Source of the DNA: Rhynchopus euleeides
Lineage: Eukaryota; Euglenozoa; Diplonemea; Diplonemida; Diplonemidae
Assembly (NCBI GenBank): GCA_963210315.1
Contig: OY723324.1
Location: 1,364,001 to 1,428,000 of the forward strand
DNA length: 64,000 nucleotides
Direction of reading: 5' to 3'
The notes under the pieces: model-generated
The model's input: the letters and a program-made list of their open reading frames with translations, nothing else
Told to the model about the DNA's origin: nothing
The model's database searches: none
Translations under genes and position numbers: made by a program
In this document: one piece after another, positions 1 through 10,009 of the stretch
Layout: the number at the start of each line of letters is the position of its first letter
Position numbering within the stretch: position 1 is the first letter of the stretch

Positions 1-127
1 GGGGGGGGGGGGGCGGACCTAAACACGCGGTTTCCCCGCCCAAAAACGAGCCCCTTTTTCAGGTACGTTTTTTCGCTCCCGATTTCCAAATTTTGGGTGT
101 TTTTTCCAATATTTAGCGCGACCACTG
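1..127. other. G-run and unassigned sequence
   Basis: The window opens with a run of 13 G followed by short T-rich and G/C-rich stretches. I see no gene. The G-run may mark a contig end or a low-complexity tract. Confidence 0.4.
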
Positions 128-273
128 ACACAGACGCACACACACAGGTGATTTCTCCACAGGTTATAGCAAGTTCTGCACGATGCAGGTGACCGTCACA
201 GGCCCTGACGGCTCGAGTGAGGTCATCCCTGTCCCTCTTGATATCAGTGTCGCCTCAATGACAAACGCAGCAA
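128..273 (+). pseudogene. Truncated 5' duplicate of the 3368 gene
   Basis: About 146 bp nearly identical to 3313-3458: it includes the CA-rich tract, the TTTCTCCACAG splice-acceptor-like site, the 20-nt leader, the ATG (183) and about 30 codons of the ubiquitin-like N-terminus. Only a few substitutions separate the copies. Similarity stops abruptly inside the coding region and the reading frame then runs into unrelated AT-richer sequence. It is a 5' fragment and cannot make the full protein, although its acceptor site and start are intact. Confidence 0.8.
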
Positions 274-1086
274 TTTTTATCAGTTTTGATCCCCCATTTC
301 CCCGTTTGTATGTGATGTCTTCCAAGACTTTGCCCACACCGCTCTGAGCCATTCCGTCTCTGCATTGCATTTGCTGGTTTGGTGTGCGAGGTGGCTCTCG
401 CACAATGCCCTGGGAACGCTCCCTCCGATGAACCTCTGAGTGTTGCTTCGGCACATGCTCGCTACCTTCCCTGTTGCACATCACACAGGCGCAGCAGCCC
501 CCGTTCGCCACTTGCTGACCATGCAGACTCTGTTGTGATACTCCAAGGTTGTCCAACGACAAAATTCCGGGCACTGGCTTTTGCCGCCTGAGATTTCGTC
601 GGCAGGTGTTGAGCACCAATTGGCTTTTTTATTCTTCAAGGGCTACGGTCCACACCTTTTTATAATCATTGGTGTGATCATGGAACCCCCCAGAACTGGC
701 ACAGAGCACCGGTCCACAATCCTTCAGGAAATTACCGTGCAGGTTTGTAGTGGCCCTGTAGTGGGTCGAGAGACCACAAACAAACCTTGTGGTGAGTGAC
801 GAAAGGCCAGTTATGGGTGTGAATCGGCACCCCATGGCCAAATGACCCCATCACAATACGCACAGACTCCTAATGTTCAACTGAACAGGGGTTGGAAAAA
901 CCGAGGGTGAGGTACTACTGGGTCACGTCAGTGGGTAGGTGGCAGGTACCTAGGGTGCAGTCCATAACGGCTGTCTGTCGGGCCCAATCGGGAGCGAGTA
1001 CACCTGAAGCAAACTAACATTCCAGGGGTGGTGTGTGGCACCTACACTGCAAAAGTGACCCCACTACGATTTGCACGGAGTCCAAT
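274..1086. other. Intergenic, dispersed-repeat fragments
   Basis: No supported gene. Positions about 336-390 resemble 39450-39500 (CCACACC-CTCTGAGCCAT block). Positions about 820-890 and 1023-1086 resemble 2045-2125, so this is an old duplicated or minisatellite-like tract. Confidence 0.5.
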
Positions 1087-1804
1087 TACCGTCACTCAAG
1101 TAATGTTGGTGGGGTAATAACCCACCAACTTCTTCCAGAACCCCCAAATCCACCAAATTAGTACCCCACCAACATATTTACCCCACCAACAAATCTACCC
1201 CACCAATTTATTACCCCAATGTGCATCGCTGACTACCGTTTTCGTGGCGAACGCCTAAGGGGCCCGGCTGATGGCTACGTTTTCCAGAAAATGCATACGG
1301 CGTACGCGTGGGCGTGCGGCGCCTGCAAACGGCAGTCTATGTAGTACAAGAGACGGCCATGTCCGCACACCAAATCGGTCGTCAACCTCAGCAGCCTTCG
1401 AGCCTTCGAATAGGTAATCGTACCTTTTGCACTTGTGCGCGAAGGAACCGTCTGTGAAAGGCAAGAGCAAAGGCCAGGGCTCAGCCTACTGGGTGGCCTA
1501 CTGTGTGCTGAGAGACCTGGAATACCAGCCGTACGCAATTTCTGCGTACGCGTACGCAGCGCGGTTTCAGAAAGTGCGGACGGCGTACGCACATGCGTAC
1601 GCGCAGTCGGGGTGGGTGGGCAGGGGGCTCCAAATCCCAGGTGCCAGAAAAAATCGCCAAGTACAACGCGCCCTGGGGTAATAATGTTGGTGGGGTAATA
1701 ACCCACCAACTTTTTTCAGAGCCCCAAATCCACCAAATTAGTACCCCACCAACATATTTACCCCACCAATATTTTACCCCACCAACATAACTTGAGTGAC
1801 GGTA
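1087..1804. mobile_element. Non-autonomous inverted-repeat element (MITE-like) with TA duplication
   Basis: A 714-bp element (1089-1802) bounded by inverted ends of about 30 bp that begin CCGTCACTCAAG and are rich in TTGGTGGGGTAA. It is flanked by TA on both sides. The related unoccupied sequence at about 2103-2118 has a single TA at the same place, supporting a 2-bp target duplication. Two internal direct repeats of about 105 bp (1101-1217 and 1680-1795) sit just inside the ends. The middle is rich in self-complementary GCGTACGC units. I see no credible coding sequence. The TA duplication would fit a Tc1/mariner-like or other TA-targeting transposase acting in trans. Confidence 0.75.
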
Positions 1805-3312
1805 CTCAAATGAACGCAAACCCGATGTTGGGGTGATTGAAAATCGGGTTCCATGTAGATTCCGTGTACGTGTGGTTCCTCAGACTCACTGCCTTTGAGG
1901 TTGTAGGTCGTGGCTGTGCCGACTACTGCACAGTGCACCACCGACCGAGAGCCCAGCACAGTCCACTCGAGCCCTTCCAGAGCCTGTGGTGTCACCTCAG
2001 AGGCAGTGTTGGTCCACCCACGCCTTGGAACCAGACCCACATTTCAGGGGTGATGTGTGGCACCTACGCCAATAAAGTGATCCCACTACGATCCGCACAG
2101 ATTCCGAATATTCAAATGAACGGGTTTGTGAAAAAACCGTCTGGGGGTCCCGCTGGGTCTGGGTGGGTGTTGGCTGCCCGACTGACCCTGTCACAAGAAG
2201 TGAACTCTCCCAGTCCCCCACACACGCCAAACCCACGTACTTGGTGCTGAAGAGGCCCCAGGCCCTCAGGATTGCGAGGATCAGCCCCATGTTGGGGCCA
2301 AGTTAGCTACCATTTCCCCAGGGTACATTTCTCGAAGGATTCCTTAAGGGCCCCAAGAACTGGCACAGAACCCCTACATGATCACACCAGCTCACCCTTT
2401 TCATTTCCCCCTCCGCTCTCCACGGTGGCCTCCCGCACGTCAGACTACACCTTTATGAGGGGTAGTTAAATCGGGGGTCGGAGGGCCAGCTGACCCCCCG
2501 CCAGCGGGGGTCGCATTTTTGGGGTCAGACTGGCCCTCAGGGAGCGGGAGTCCACCCCTCCCTGCGTGCCCAAAATACGTGACGAAAAAGTAACAACCAT
2601 CGCACGTAGCAAGCAGAGGCTTCCCCCTCCCCCACGTGTGGATTTTTGATACCTCTTTACCTCTTTACCTCCCCCACCCCCCCACCCCACAACGCTGCAA
2701 GGGACGAGAACCTCGCCGAGGCGACGCAGCACCTGAAGCGAGCAGGTGCCTGTCCTGTGGTACTGCATCACTGTGTGCTGTGCCCAGATTAACAGGCTCT
2801 GCCAACGTGTGAATCGTCGTGTAGTCACGCCTGTGTGAATGTTGTGTCCCGATTTGGCGCCCGACGTTCGGGTTGCTGAAAAGGTGCCAGCAGGACTCCT
2901 TTGGGTGGCGCCCTGACAAAGGCTGTGGTCCGGTTTGTCACGCAGATGGACCCCAGGGGTGATATATATCACGTCTGGTTCCAGCTAGTGGTGGGTCACT
3001 TCCCGCTCACACGAGTGTGTTCATAAAAGGTTCTCCGTGAGAACAACGCCTTCTGCCAACATTGTGTACGGCACGGTCTGGCCGTCTTGCACGTCAGGCT
3101 GGAGGTCGTCGATCCCAAGAAAAATGAATGAGCCCCCCCCTCCCCACAGCCTCAACAATCACCTCTTCAGTCTGCATTCTACATTCTACTCTTCACCCCC
3201 CACCCCACCCTCAACCCACCCCACCCCCCCACCCAACTCTGAGAGTATTTGCCAGCCACACATACGCACGTGGTGGGCTGGATCACGCTCAGCCCACCCA
3301 AAAAGTTTTGGC
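1805..3312. other. Intergenic with repeat fragments
   Basis: No supported gene. 2045-2125 repeats 1023-1086. 2340-2400 resembles 680-720. At about 2968-3025 there is a diverged copy of the outer part of the retrotransposon A repeat (CCGCTCACACGAGTGTG), a possible solo terminus. Just before the gene, 3130-3240 is pyrimidine-rich. Confidence 0.45.
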
Positions 3313-3330
3313 CCACAGACGCACACACAC

Positions 3331-3347
3331 AGGTGCTTTCTCCACAG
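3331..3347 (+). promoter_or_regulatory. Predicted trans-splice acceptor
   Basis: CTTTCTCCACAG lies 20 nt before the ATG at 3368, with no upstream coding exon. The same site is preserved in the truncated copy at 128-273. Confidence 0.55.
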
Positions 3348-3367
3348 GTTATAGCAAGTTCTGCACG

Positions 3368-4393
3368 ATGCAGGTGACCGTCACAGGCCCTGACGGCTCG
3401 AGTGAGGTCATCCCTGTCCCTCTTGATGGCAGTGTCGCCTCAATGACCAACGCAGCCTGCGCTGCGCTGGACCTGCCGCAGTGCGACCTCTTCCTGGACA
3501 GTGAGGCGCTGGACCCTGCCGATCCCATCAGTGCGACACCCCTCTCCGACGGGGATGTGCTGCGTGCTGTGGTCGACCCGGTTGCCGTCTCCCGCGCTGC
3601 CCTCGCAAAGGAAGGCATCGTGGGGGCGGCGGAACCTGACGCCTCGACCTTGCTGACGCTGAAGGCGCGTGAGGGCTGCCAGTTGGCGGTCATGCTCCCA
3701 CACCTCGCCAGGGTGTACCCCGAGGCACGCCTGCTGAACATCGCGCTCCAGGCGCTGCATGGCGACACCGACCTGCCGGACCTGGTAGCCCTGCTTCTCC
3801 ACGAAGGGTGCAGCGTCGGGAATTTCATACCTCCCTACTACCTAAGTGTCAGCGCCCCTCCTCTGCCAGACGGGCGGGACAGCAGCGAGCAGCCCCTGGG
3901 TGTCTTTCTGAGCACGCGGGGCATGAGCGCCACACGCCGCGACAAGGGTGCCGAGGCTCTCTGCACCGCGGGTGCCGTGTTCGCCCCGGATATGCGGTCC
4001 CCCGAGGGCGACACCGCCATCCTGGGTGCCACCAAGTCGCGCAACGTGGGGCTGCTGTCTGTGCTGCTGAAAGTGGCCAAGGCGCAGTGGCCGCCGGAGG
4101 TGGTGGAGGAGCACCACAGCGAGGCCTGCCTTGCGGCGGCACGGGCCCCTGTCAAGAAGAACGTGCGTGACCTGCACATTGTCCTGCACGAGCTGGTCGT
4201 CAGGGTGCCTCCGTCCGACGAACTGCTGCGCCGCATTCTTGCTGCTGTGATCGCGACACACAAGGCGCATGTCCTCGATGGCCTCGATGTGGCGCTGAAC
4301 CTGAAGGGGCGCTCGGGGGTGATGAGCAGCGCCATGCGTGCAGCAGAGAAGTACCCGCTGAAGCTGGCCAAGCTGTGCGAGTGGGATCTGTGA
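3368..4393 (+). CDS. Unknown protein with ubiquitin-like N-terminus
   Basis: The protein is 341 aa in one exon. Residues 1-70 alternate short hydrophobic strands with a glycine/aspartate turn and end in LSDGD, which looks like a ubiquitin-like beta-grasp domain (inference). The rest is helical and Leu/Ala-rich. It contains paired helical segments reminiscent of ankyrin-type repeats around phrases such as SPEGDTAILGATKSRN, but I cannot assign a family. No signal peptide or membrane segment is seen. The ATG was chosen because it follows a splice-acceptor-like AG by 20 nt and because the same leader and start are conserved in the truncated duplicate at 128-273. The frame stays open upstream of the ATG, but that stretch is low-complexity Pro/His and unlikely to be coding. 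Function unknown. Confidence 0.75.
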   Translation: MQVTVTGPDGSSEVIPVPLDGSVASMTNAACAALDLPQCDLFLDSEALDPADPISATPLSDGDVLRAVVDPVAVSRAALAKEGIVGAAEPDASTLLTLKAREGCQLAVMLPHLARVYPEARLLNIALQALHGDTDLPDLVALLLHEGCSVGNFIPPYYLSVSAPPLPDGRDSSEQPLGVFLSTRGMSATRRDKGAEALCTAGAVFAPDMRSPEGDTAILGATKSRNVGLLSVLLKVAKAQWPPEVVEEHHSEACLAAARAPVKKNVRDLHIVLHELVVRVPPSDELLRRILAAVIATHKAHVLDGLDVALNLKGRSGVMSSAMRAAEKYPLKLAKLCEWDL

Positions 4394-4879
4394 ATGAGGT
4401 GGGAAAGGGGCTCCGCCCACCCTCTCTCCTCACGCGGAAGTGTCTCTTTTTGAAAGGCGCGCTGACCCTTGAAACGCTTCGCGCGGGGACATGGTTAGCC
4501 ACCTTGGAAAGCTGCACTACACCCCCCCGCCTTCTGTGAAGGCGAAGGGGGGGGTGACTGACCCCTGGACACCCTCCTCCCACACGAGTGTTGTCTAACA
4601 AACGAACCACCCGAGGTGGTGCCGTGAGGCCCCCCACCTCGAGGCGGGTAGGGGGTGTGTGCCTGTTGTGCCGAAGCGAAAAGGATGCAACCCTTCCACC
4701 CGATGTTTCCTAACCCAGTGGCTGTCGGTTGTGGCTTCGCTGTCGGGTGACCCTGACCCCCCTGTGCCCACCCAGCACGCCCCCCACACATGGTGTGCTT
4801 GATGCCTGACACCCCCTGCCCTGCCACGCACACTGTCTTTTGTCTCATCCGATATTTCATACCGCCAACCACACCACAC
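4394..4879. other. Intergenic
   Basis: The 3' flank of the preceding gene and the 5' flank of the next. C-rich, with no supported gene; long antisense reading frames across here are by-products of GC-rich composition. Confidence 0.5.
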
Positions 4880-4913
4880 ACTGCCACACCACCCCCACCC
4901 CCACCTCTGCCAG
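4880..4913 (+). promoter_or_regulatory. Predicted trans-splice acceptor
   Basis: A C-rich tract ending CCTCTGCCAG lies about 116 nt before the ATG at 5030. It is the nearest AG with a good pyrimidine tract; the leader would contain one short upstream ATG at 4924. Confidence 0.4.
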
Positions 4914-5029
4914 AGGCCAACGCCATGCCCTCCGATCGACACACCGGAGTGATGCGGTGCGGGCAATAGCACCCACCCGCCTGTGCCCACTCCCCACTCC
5001 CCCCACCCCTGCCCCGCCCCTCCCACACG

Positions 5030-8000
5030 ATGCAGCACGTCTGCCCTGTATGCAGCATCGTCGTGCCTTCGGAGCAGGTGCTGCGCCGCCACCGCGAGCT
5101 GTTCTGCACCGACCCTGCTGATGCCGCCGAGGTGCCGAGACGCCTCCGCTCGCAGCCGGCAGGCAGTGGGACCCTGACGCCGCCCCTCCTGGGTGTGGGT
5201 GTTGGCGGCGGCGGTGGTGGAGGGCAGAGGGGCGGGGGTGGGGCGGCTGCCGCCGCCCACCCGCGTGCCTTGACCCCGCAGGAGGGCAGCGTGACACAGC
5301 AGCAGCAGGGCAGCGAGCTGGTCCGGAGCCTGCTGGCCCAACGTGGTGTGGACGGTGTGACTGACAGGCGGCAGCAGCAGCAGCATCAGCCCTCCGCACG
5401 CGAGGCGCTGCTGGAGCGTCTCGATGCCGACACCGCTGCGCTGCGGGCGGCGGGCGGGGTGGGGCGGCACTCGCCTGCCCTGCCCGACGCCCCCCCAACA
5501 GGCATCGGGAGCTACAGCACCCTGCAGGACCCGCGCCTCCCGCCCCGCCACGGCCGCCGCGCCCGGGAGGGCTTCGCCTCCGCCGCCACCCCCCCGGACA
5601 GCACACAGCAGCAGCAGCAGCAGCAGCACCTCCACCACCCCCCCCCTCCGACAAACCCGCTCCTCCCGGCCCACCCCTCCGCCACCGCCGCGCAGTTCTT
5701 CCCGCAGCAGAGGCAGCAGCAGCACCACCACCACCACCTCGACCCCTCCGCACACATCCTGCCCACCCCCGAGTCGTCCAACCCATATGCACCGCATCCC
5801 CCAGGGGCGCCTTCTGCGGCACCCCCCGCGGTCTCCCCCGCGTCGTCTGCCTCTGTGCTGCAGGCGTTGGACCAGGTCCGCTTCCTCCGGGAGGGCCTCG
5901 CCGTCCGGGGGGAGTCGCAGCTGCTGCTGGAGGCGCGGGCCGTGGAGGCGTCCCTCGAGGGCATCGCCGGGCCGCAGCGCAGGCAGCAGCACCCCCACGC
6001 CGCACTCCTGCCTGCCCTGCAGGCGCAGCTGCAGGCCATGATGGCGCAGATGCAGGGGCAGATGGAGGACACGGCACGCCTGCTCGATGGGGGCCGCCAA
6101 GGCGACCAGCGGGACCTCGAGGCTGAGGTGGACGAGCTCCGCCGCGAGCTGGCCCTCACACGGGGGCAGGCTGCGGAAGCCGCTGCCGCAGGGGAGGGGG
6201 AGGACGACGAGGTGAAGCGGCTGCAGAAGGAGATGCACCGCCTCCGCCAGCAGCAGGAGGTCAACAAGCTCCGCCTCGCGATGCAGCGGGAGCAGGAGGA
6301 CTGGGCCCGCCAGGCCGCGGAGCAGCGCCGCCGCGAAGACGAGGAGGAGGCACGCCGGCTCTGGGAGGAGGAGCAGCGGGGCAAGCCCTCGCAGGGCCCC
6401 GGCAACCCCGCCATCCCCTTCGATATGGACCACGGCTTCATCGTCTTCTTCGACAGGGTCACGGGGCTCCCCGGGAGGGACACGCCCCTCACCCAGGGGT
6501 GGCCTGGGGGCGAGGTGCGCCTCGTCTACTCCTTCTTCTGCGGGGGGAGGCAGGTGTTTCCCCTGAGGGAGCTGCCCCCCTGCGGGGCGCAGCAGGACCC
6601 GGCCCACCCCGCCTTCCGCCGCTGCGCCTTGGCGCAGCGGCGGAAGGTGCTGGGGGTGGAGATGGAGCCGGGGCTGGCCCTGCTCCTGGAGGTGCAGCTC
6701 GTGCTCCGCCACCCCAGCCAGCCCGGAGAAGGGATGGGCACCGCACCTCACGCCTGGACGCTCATACCGATTGCCTCCCCCTCGGGCGCGCTGGCGGAGG
6801 GGGCCTGGAGAGCTCCGCTGTTTTTCTGCCCGGTTGAGCCAGGCGCAGACCCCGGCCTGATGGATGAATCCTTCAAACGGTTGGAGATGCACGGCGGTGG
6901 GGGTGGCGTGGGTGTGGGTGTGGGCGGCCCCCGCCACCAGTGCTGCGTGAGGGTGGTGCCGCCGCGGCACGTTGCGGTGGAGCTCAGCAGGGGGGAATCT
7001 GAGGTGCACTACAGGGTGCCGCGGATATACCGCGAGGGGGAGGTAGAGGCGAGGGCAAGGGCCGGGGAGGCTGTGTCGGACAGCAGCAGCAGCGGGGCGG
7101 GGTTTGCCAGCAGCGGGTGGGAGGGACGGCGGAAGGAGAGGAAGAAGAAGAAGGCGAAGGCGAAGGGGGGGGCCAAGCCGGAGAAGAGGCGGGACAGCAG
7201 CAGCAGCAGCAGCAGCAGGAGTGATCATCACAGCCTGAGTGAGAACGCCGCGGAGGAGGGGGAGATGGCGCGGCGGCGGTCCTCCCGCAGACGCAGCACC
7301 CTCCGGAAGAAGAGCAGCCTCGGGACCCCACAGGGCAGCGCCGGCAGCGGCGGCGGTGGCACCACCCACCCCCCCACGGCTCCTGCTTCCAGGAAGCCCA
7401 GCGCAGCCACCTCTGCCGCTGCTGCCGACCCTCAGGCCCCTGCGTCCTCCTCTTCCACACCCTCCTCCGCAGCGTCGGCTGCTGCGGAGCAGCAGCAGGG
7501 GCGCGGCGTGGCAGAGTCAGCTGCCCCCACAGAGGCAGCCACACCCACAGCCAGCAGCAGCAGCAGCGAGGTGGAGGAGGAGGAGGAGCTGCGACCCCCC
7601 AGCGTTGACTACGCCTGTGCGACAGGGATATCGCCTCTGGATGTTGTGTCGCACGGCGCCCCGCGGTGCAGCGCGCTGAAGCTGACCTGCAGGGTGGTGG
7701 CGGCGGGCGGCAGCGAGGCGGGTGGGGGGGTCTCCTGGGCGCTGGACCCGGTGCCCGCCAGGCCCGCGAAGGGGGGCACGCTGCGGCACAGCTGGGGGGG
7801 CGCCGTGTCGCGGACCCTGCCGCACCACCCCGGCAGCACGCTGCTGTGCGAGGTGTGGACGGGCCACTCCCTCACCTTCGCGGAGCGGCTCCTCTGCTGG
7901 GCCGCGCTGCCCTGCGGGGCCCCGCAGGAGCCAGAGGGGAACCGCGAGGTCACGCTCACCCTCCAACCCCCTCCGGTCCTCCTCAAGCAGCAGGACGACA

Positions 8001-10009
8001 CCACCACCGCCCCCAGCGCCACCACCTCCGGCAGCACCCCGCAGGGGCCCCAGGGGAAACTGCGGCTGCGCCTCTGCAGGGCAGACCCGAAGGGGCGGCA
8101 GGCCGCTGCCGGGTATGCCCGATCTGCGCATCCCGCGGAGGCGGAGCCGCCGGAGCCGCTGTGGCTGCCCAGCAGAGGGAGGAGCAGCCGCGAGGCGGTG
8201 GGGCCCTCCACAGCGTTGTTCATCCGCATCGACAGGGCCCGGTTTCTCCCGGCGAATGTCTCGGCGAGCCGTGTGGTGGGGAGGTTTTTCGGGAAGCCCG
8301 CCGGCGCCAAGGCGCGCAGCTTCTCCCCCTGCGGCGGCGAGGAAGGAGGGCTCTTCGCGGCGGTGCAGGACGTCGCGACCGACGTGGCTCACCCCGCCTT
8401 CACCTGCCCCCTCCGCGGGGAGACGGACGGCGGCTACCACGGCAAGCTGGCAGCCAGTTGCCTCCAGGGGCTGGAGGAGGCGTTCTGCCTGCTGGATGTG
8501 GAGATCGTCGATGCCTCGACAGGGAGGCCCGCCGTGTTGGGTTACGCCGCACTCCCCATCGTGGAGGGGGGTGCGGTGGTGGAGCAGAGGGTGCAGGTGA
8601 GGCTGCGGGTCGGGCCGCTCCCGCCGAAGCCTGTGACGCCGTTTATGATGGACAGCGCGGCGCACTTCCCGCTGGCCACCCTGCTGGTGACGGTGTCCTG
8701 CTCGGTGCCCCAACCCCCTGCGCCTTACGCCTCGGGGGAGTACGCCACGCGTGGGGCACGCCCCGACTCACGCGAGGAGGAGATATTCCGCAGCTTCGAC
8801 CACCGCCCCCGCCACGTCACCTCAACGCTCGCCGCGAAGCTTCCGCGCGACGCCACGGTGCCCGTCATCAGGGAGCGCGTGGAGAAGCTTCTCGGCAGCC
8901 CAGACCGCATGCCGGCACAGCTGGCAAACCCCTCATTCGTCAGCAGGTTCAGCCCAGGCAACGGGGTGGCAATCCACGTCAGCTCCGCCTCCGGGCTCCA
9001 CCAAGGCAAAGGCTTTGCCTACAAGGTGGTGGTGGCGGTGCACCCCGGGGGTCCCACCTGGTTCACCCAGCGGAGCGACTGGAGTGCGTCCACCGCAGCG
9101 CCGCGGTGGTTCGACGAGCCGCATGTGGTGCGCAGCCAGTCCTTCGCCGCGGAGGCGGTGGTGTTCTTCGAGGTGGTGCGCGTGGGGTATGCAGGGGGTG
9201 CCATCGTGCCTGAGGGGTGGGGAGCACTGCGGCTGATGCAGCCCGGCGGGGTGTATGCGCAGCACGGGAAGTTCCGCATCCCGCTCTACAAGGGGCGTGT
9301 GGGGGAGTCGCAGCTGCTGGCCCTGCAGGGGGGGACGGTTGAGGCGTTCCTCGCGGAGCGGTCCGACTCGCAGCTGCTCCGGTGGGCGACGCTGACTGTG
9401 GCGCTGACGGATGGGCTGCGGCAGTCGGAGCTGCGGTCCGACACCGCGAAGGCGAAGAACCTGACAGATGCGAAGCATGCGGCGAGCTACGCAGCACCCC
9501 CTGCCACCCTCGACAACCTGCGCAGCACCCTGCCCCTCTCCATCAGCGAGGGGGACGCGGAGAATGCGACTAACGCACAGCTGGAGGAGAAGACGGGGTT
9601 CAAGGCAGTCATGCTGAACATGCGGAAGCAGTCTGCCCACGACATGAGGAGGGCCGAGTCACTGAGGCGTGCCAGCAGTGTTGTCCCCGAGGCAGCGCAG
9701 CAGCAGCAGCAGCAGCAGGCTGAGGAGGTGGAGGCGGAGCAGCCGCAGCAGCCGGCGCGTGTGGTGAAGACGCTGCAGGTCACAAAGAATGCTGCCGGGA
9801 AGGTCGGGGTGAAGTACTCCGGCAGCCGCGTCGACGGCCTTGTGCCTGGTGGGGCGGGCGAAGCGGCGGGGCTTGCCCCGGGCATGGTGTTGGAGCAGAT
9901 CAACGGGCAGCAGGTGCCGCACGACACTGCTGCGGTGCGGAGTGCCTTCTCCGAAGCCCCGTCGTCATTTGAGGTTGTCGTCTCGGTGGCGGAGGGCTCT
10001 GCGGAGTGA
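5030..10009 (+). CDS. CCDC17-like zinc finger/coiled-coil protein with C-terminal PDZ domain
   Basis: A 1659-aa protein in one exon. Residues 1-30 form a Cys-Cys-His-Cys zinc finger (C5, C8, H21, C26). Residues about 60-270 are low complexity with polyGln, polyHis and polyPro from CAG/CAC repeats. A charged coiled coil spans about 345-455. At about 459-660 there is a domain beginning PFDMDHGFIVFFDRVTGLP that resembles the conserved core of CCDC17, a protein linked to cilia in animals (recalled, not searched). After a Ser/Lys-rich linker come three further beta-rich, C2-like segments (about 860-1060, 1060-1210, 1310-1450). Residues about 1576-1655 form a PDZ domain (GLVPGGAGEAAGLAPGM loop). 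The whole layout suggests a cytoplasmic or axonemal scaffold. A PDZ tail on such a protein is unusual as far as I know. A very long antisense frame overlaps it and is a shadow. Confidence 0.8.
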   Translation: MQHVCPVCSIVVPSEQVLRRHRELFCTDPADAAEVPRRLRSQPAGSGTLTPPLLGVGVGGGGGGGQRGGGGAAAAAHPRALTPQEGSVTQQQQGSELVRSLLAQRGVDGVTDRRQQQQHQPSAREALLERLDADTAALRAAGGVGRHSPALPDAPPTGIGSYSTLQDPRLPPRHGRRAREGFASAATPPDSTQQQQQQQHLHHPPPPTNPLLPAHPSATAAQFFPQQRQQQHHHHHLDPSAHILPTPESSNPYAPHPPGAPSAAPPAVSPASSASVLQALDQVRFLREGLAVRGESQLLLEARAVEASLEGIAGPQRRQQHPHAALLPALQAQLQAMMAQMQGQMEDTARLLDGGRQGDQRDLEAEVDELRRELALTRGQAAEAAAAGEGEDDEVKRLQKEMHRLRQQQEVNKLRLAMQREQEDWARQAAEQRRREDEEEARRLWEEEQRGKPSQGPGNPAIPFDMDHGFIVFFDRVTGLPGRDTPLTQGWPGGEVRLVYSFFCGGRQVFPLRELPPCGAQQDPAHPAFRRCALAQRRKVLGVEMEPGLALLLEVQLVLRHPSQPGEGMGTAPHAWTLIPIASPSGALAEGAWRAPLFFCPVEPGADPGLMDESFKRLEMHGGGGGVGVGVGGPRHQCCVRVVPPRHVAVELSRGESEVHYRVPRIYREGEVEARARAGEAVSDSSSSGAGFASSGWEGRRKERKKKKAKAKGGAKPEKRRDSSSSSSSRSDHHSLSENAAEEGEMARRRSSRRRSTLRKKSSLGTPQGSAGSGGGGTTHPPTAPASRKPSAATSAAAADPQAPASSSSTPSSAASAAAEQQQGRGVAESAAPTEAATPTASSSSSEVEEEEELRPPSVDYACATGISPLDVVSHGAPRCSALKLTCRVVAAGGSEAGGGVSWALDPVPARPAKGGTLRHSWGGAVSRTLPHHPGSTLLCEVWTGHSLTFAERLLCWAALPCGAPQEPEGNREVTLTLQPPPVLLKQQDDTTTAPSATTSGSTPQGPQGKLRLRLCRADPKGRQAAAGYARSAHPAEAEPPEPLWLPSRGRSSREAVGPSTALFIRIDRARFLPANVSASRVVGRFFGKPAGAKARSFSPCGGEEGGLFAAVQDVATDVAHPAFTCPLRGETDGGYHGKLAASCLQGLEEAFCLLDVEIVDASTGRPAVLGYAALPIVEGGAVVEQRVQVRLRVGPLPPKPVTPFMMDSAAHFPLATLLVTVSCSVPQPPAPYASGEYATRGARPDSREEEIFRSFDHRPRHVTSTLAAKLPRDATVPVIRERVEKLLGSPDRMPAQLANPSFVSRFSPGNGVAIHVSSASGLHQGKGFAYKVVVAVHPGGPTWFTQRSDWSASTAAPRWFDEPHVVRSQSFAAEAVVFFEVVRVGYAGGAIVPEGWGALRLMQPGGVYAQHGKFRIPLYKGRVGESQLLALQGGTVEAFLAERSDSQLLRWATLTVALTDGLRQSELRSDTAKAKNLTDAKHAASYAAPPATLDNLRSTLPLSISEGDAENATNAQLEEKTGFKAVMLNMRKQSAHDMRRAESLRRASSVVPEAAQQQQQQQAEEVEAEQPQQPARVVKTLQVTKNAAGKVGVKYSGSRVDGLVPGGAGEAAGLAPGMVLEQINGQQVPHDTAAVRSAFSEAPSSFEVVVSVAEGSAE

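Noticed and set aside
4595-7369. A 924-codon antisense frame opposite the zinc finger/coiled-coil gene
   Set aside because: It is Ala/Pro/Leu low complexity with no domains; its openness follows from GC-rich third positions and CAG/CTG repeats of the sense gene.
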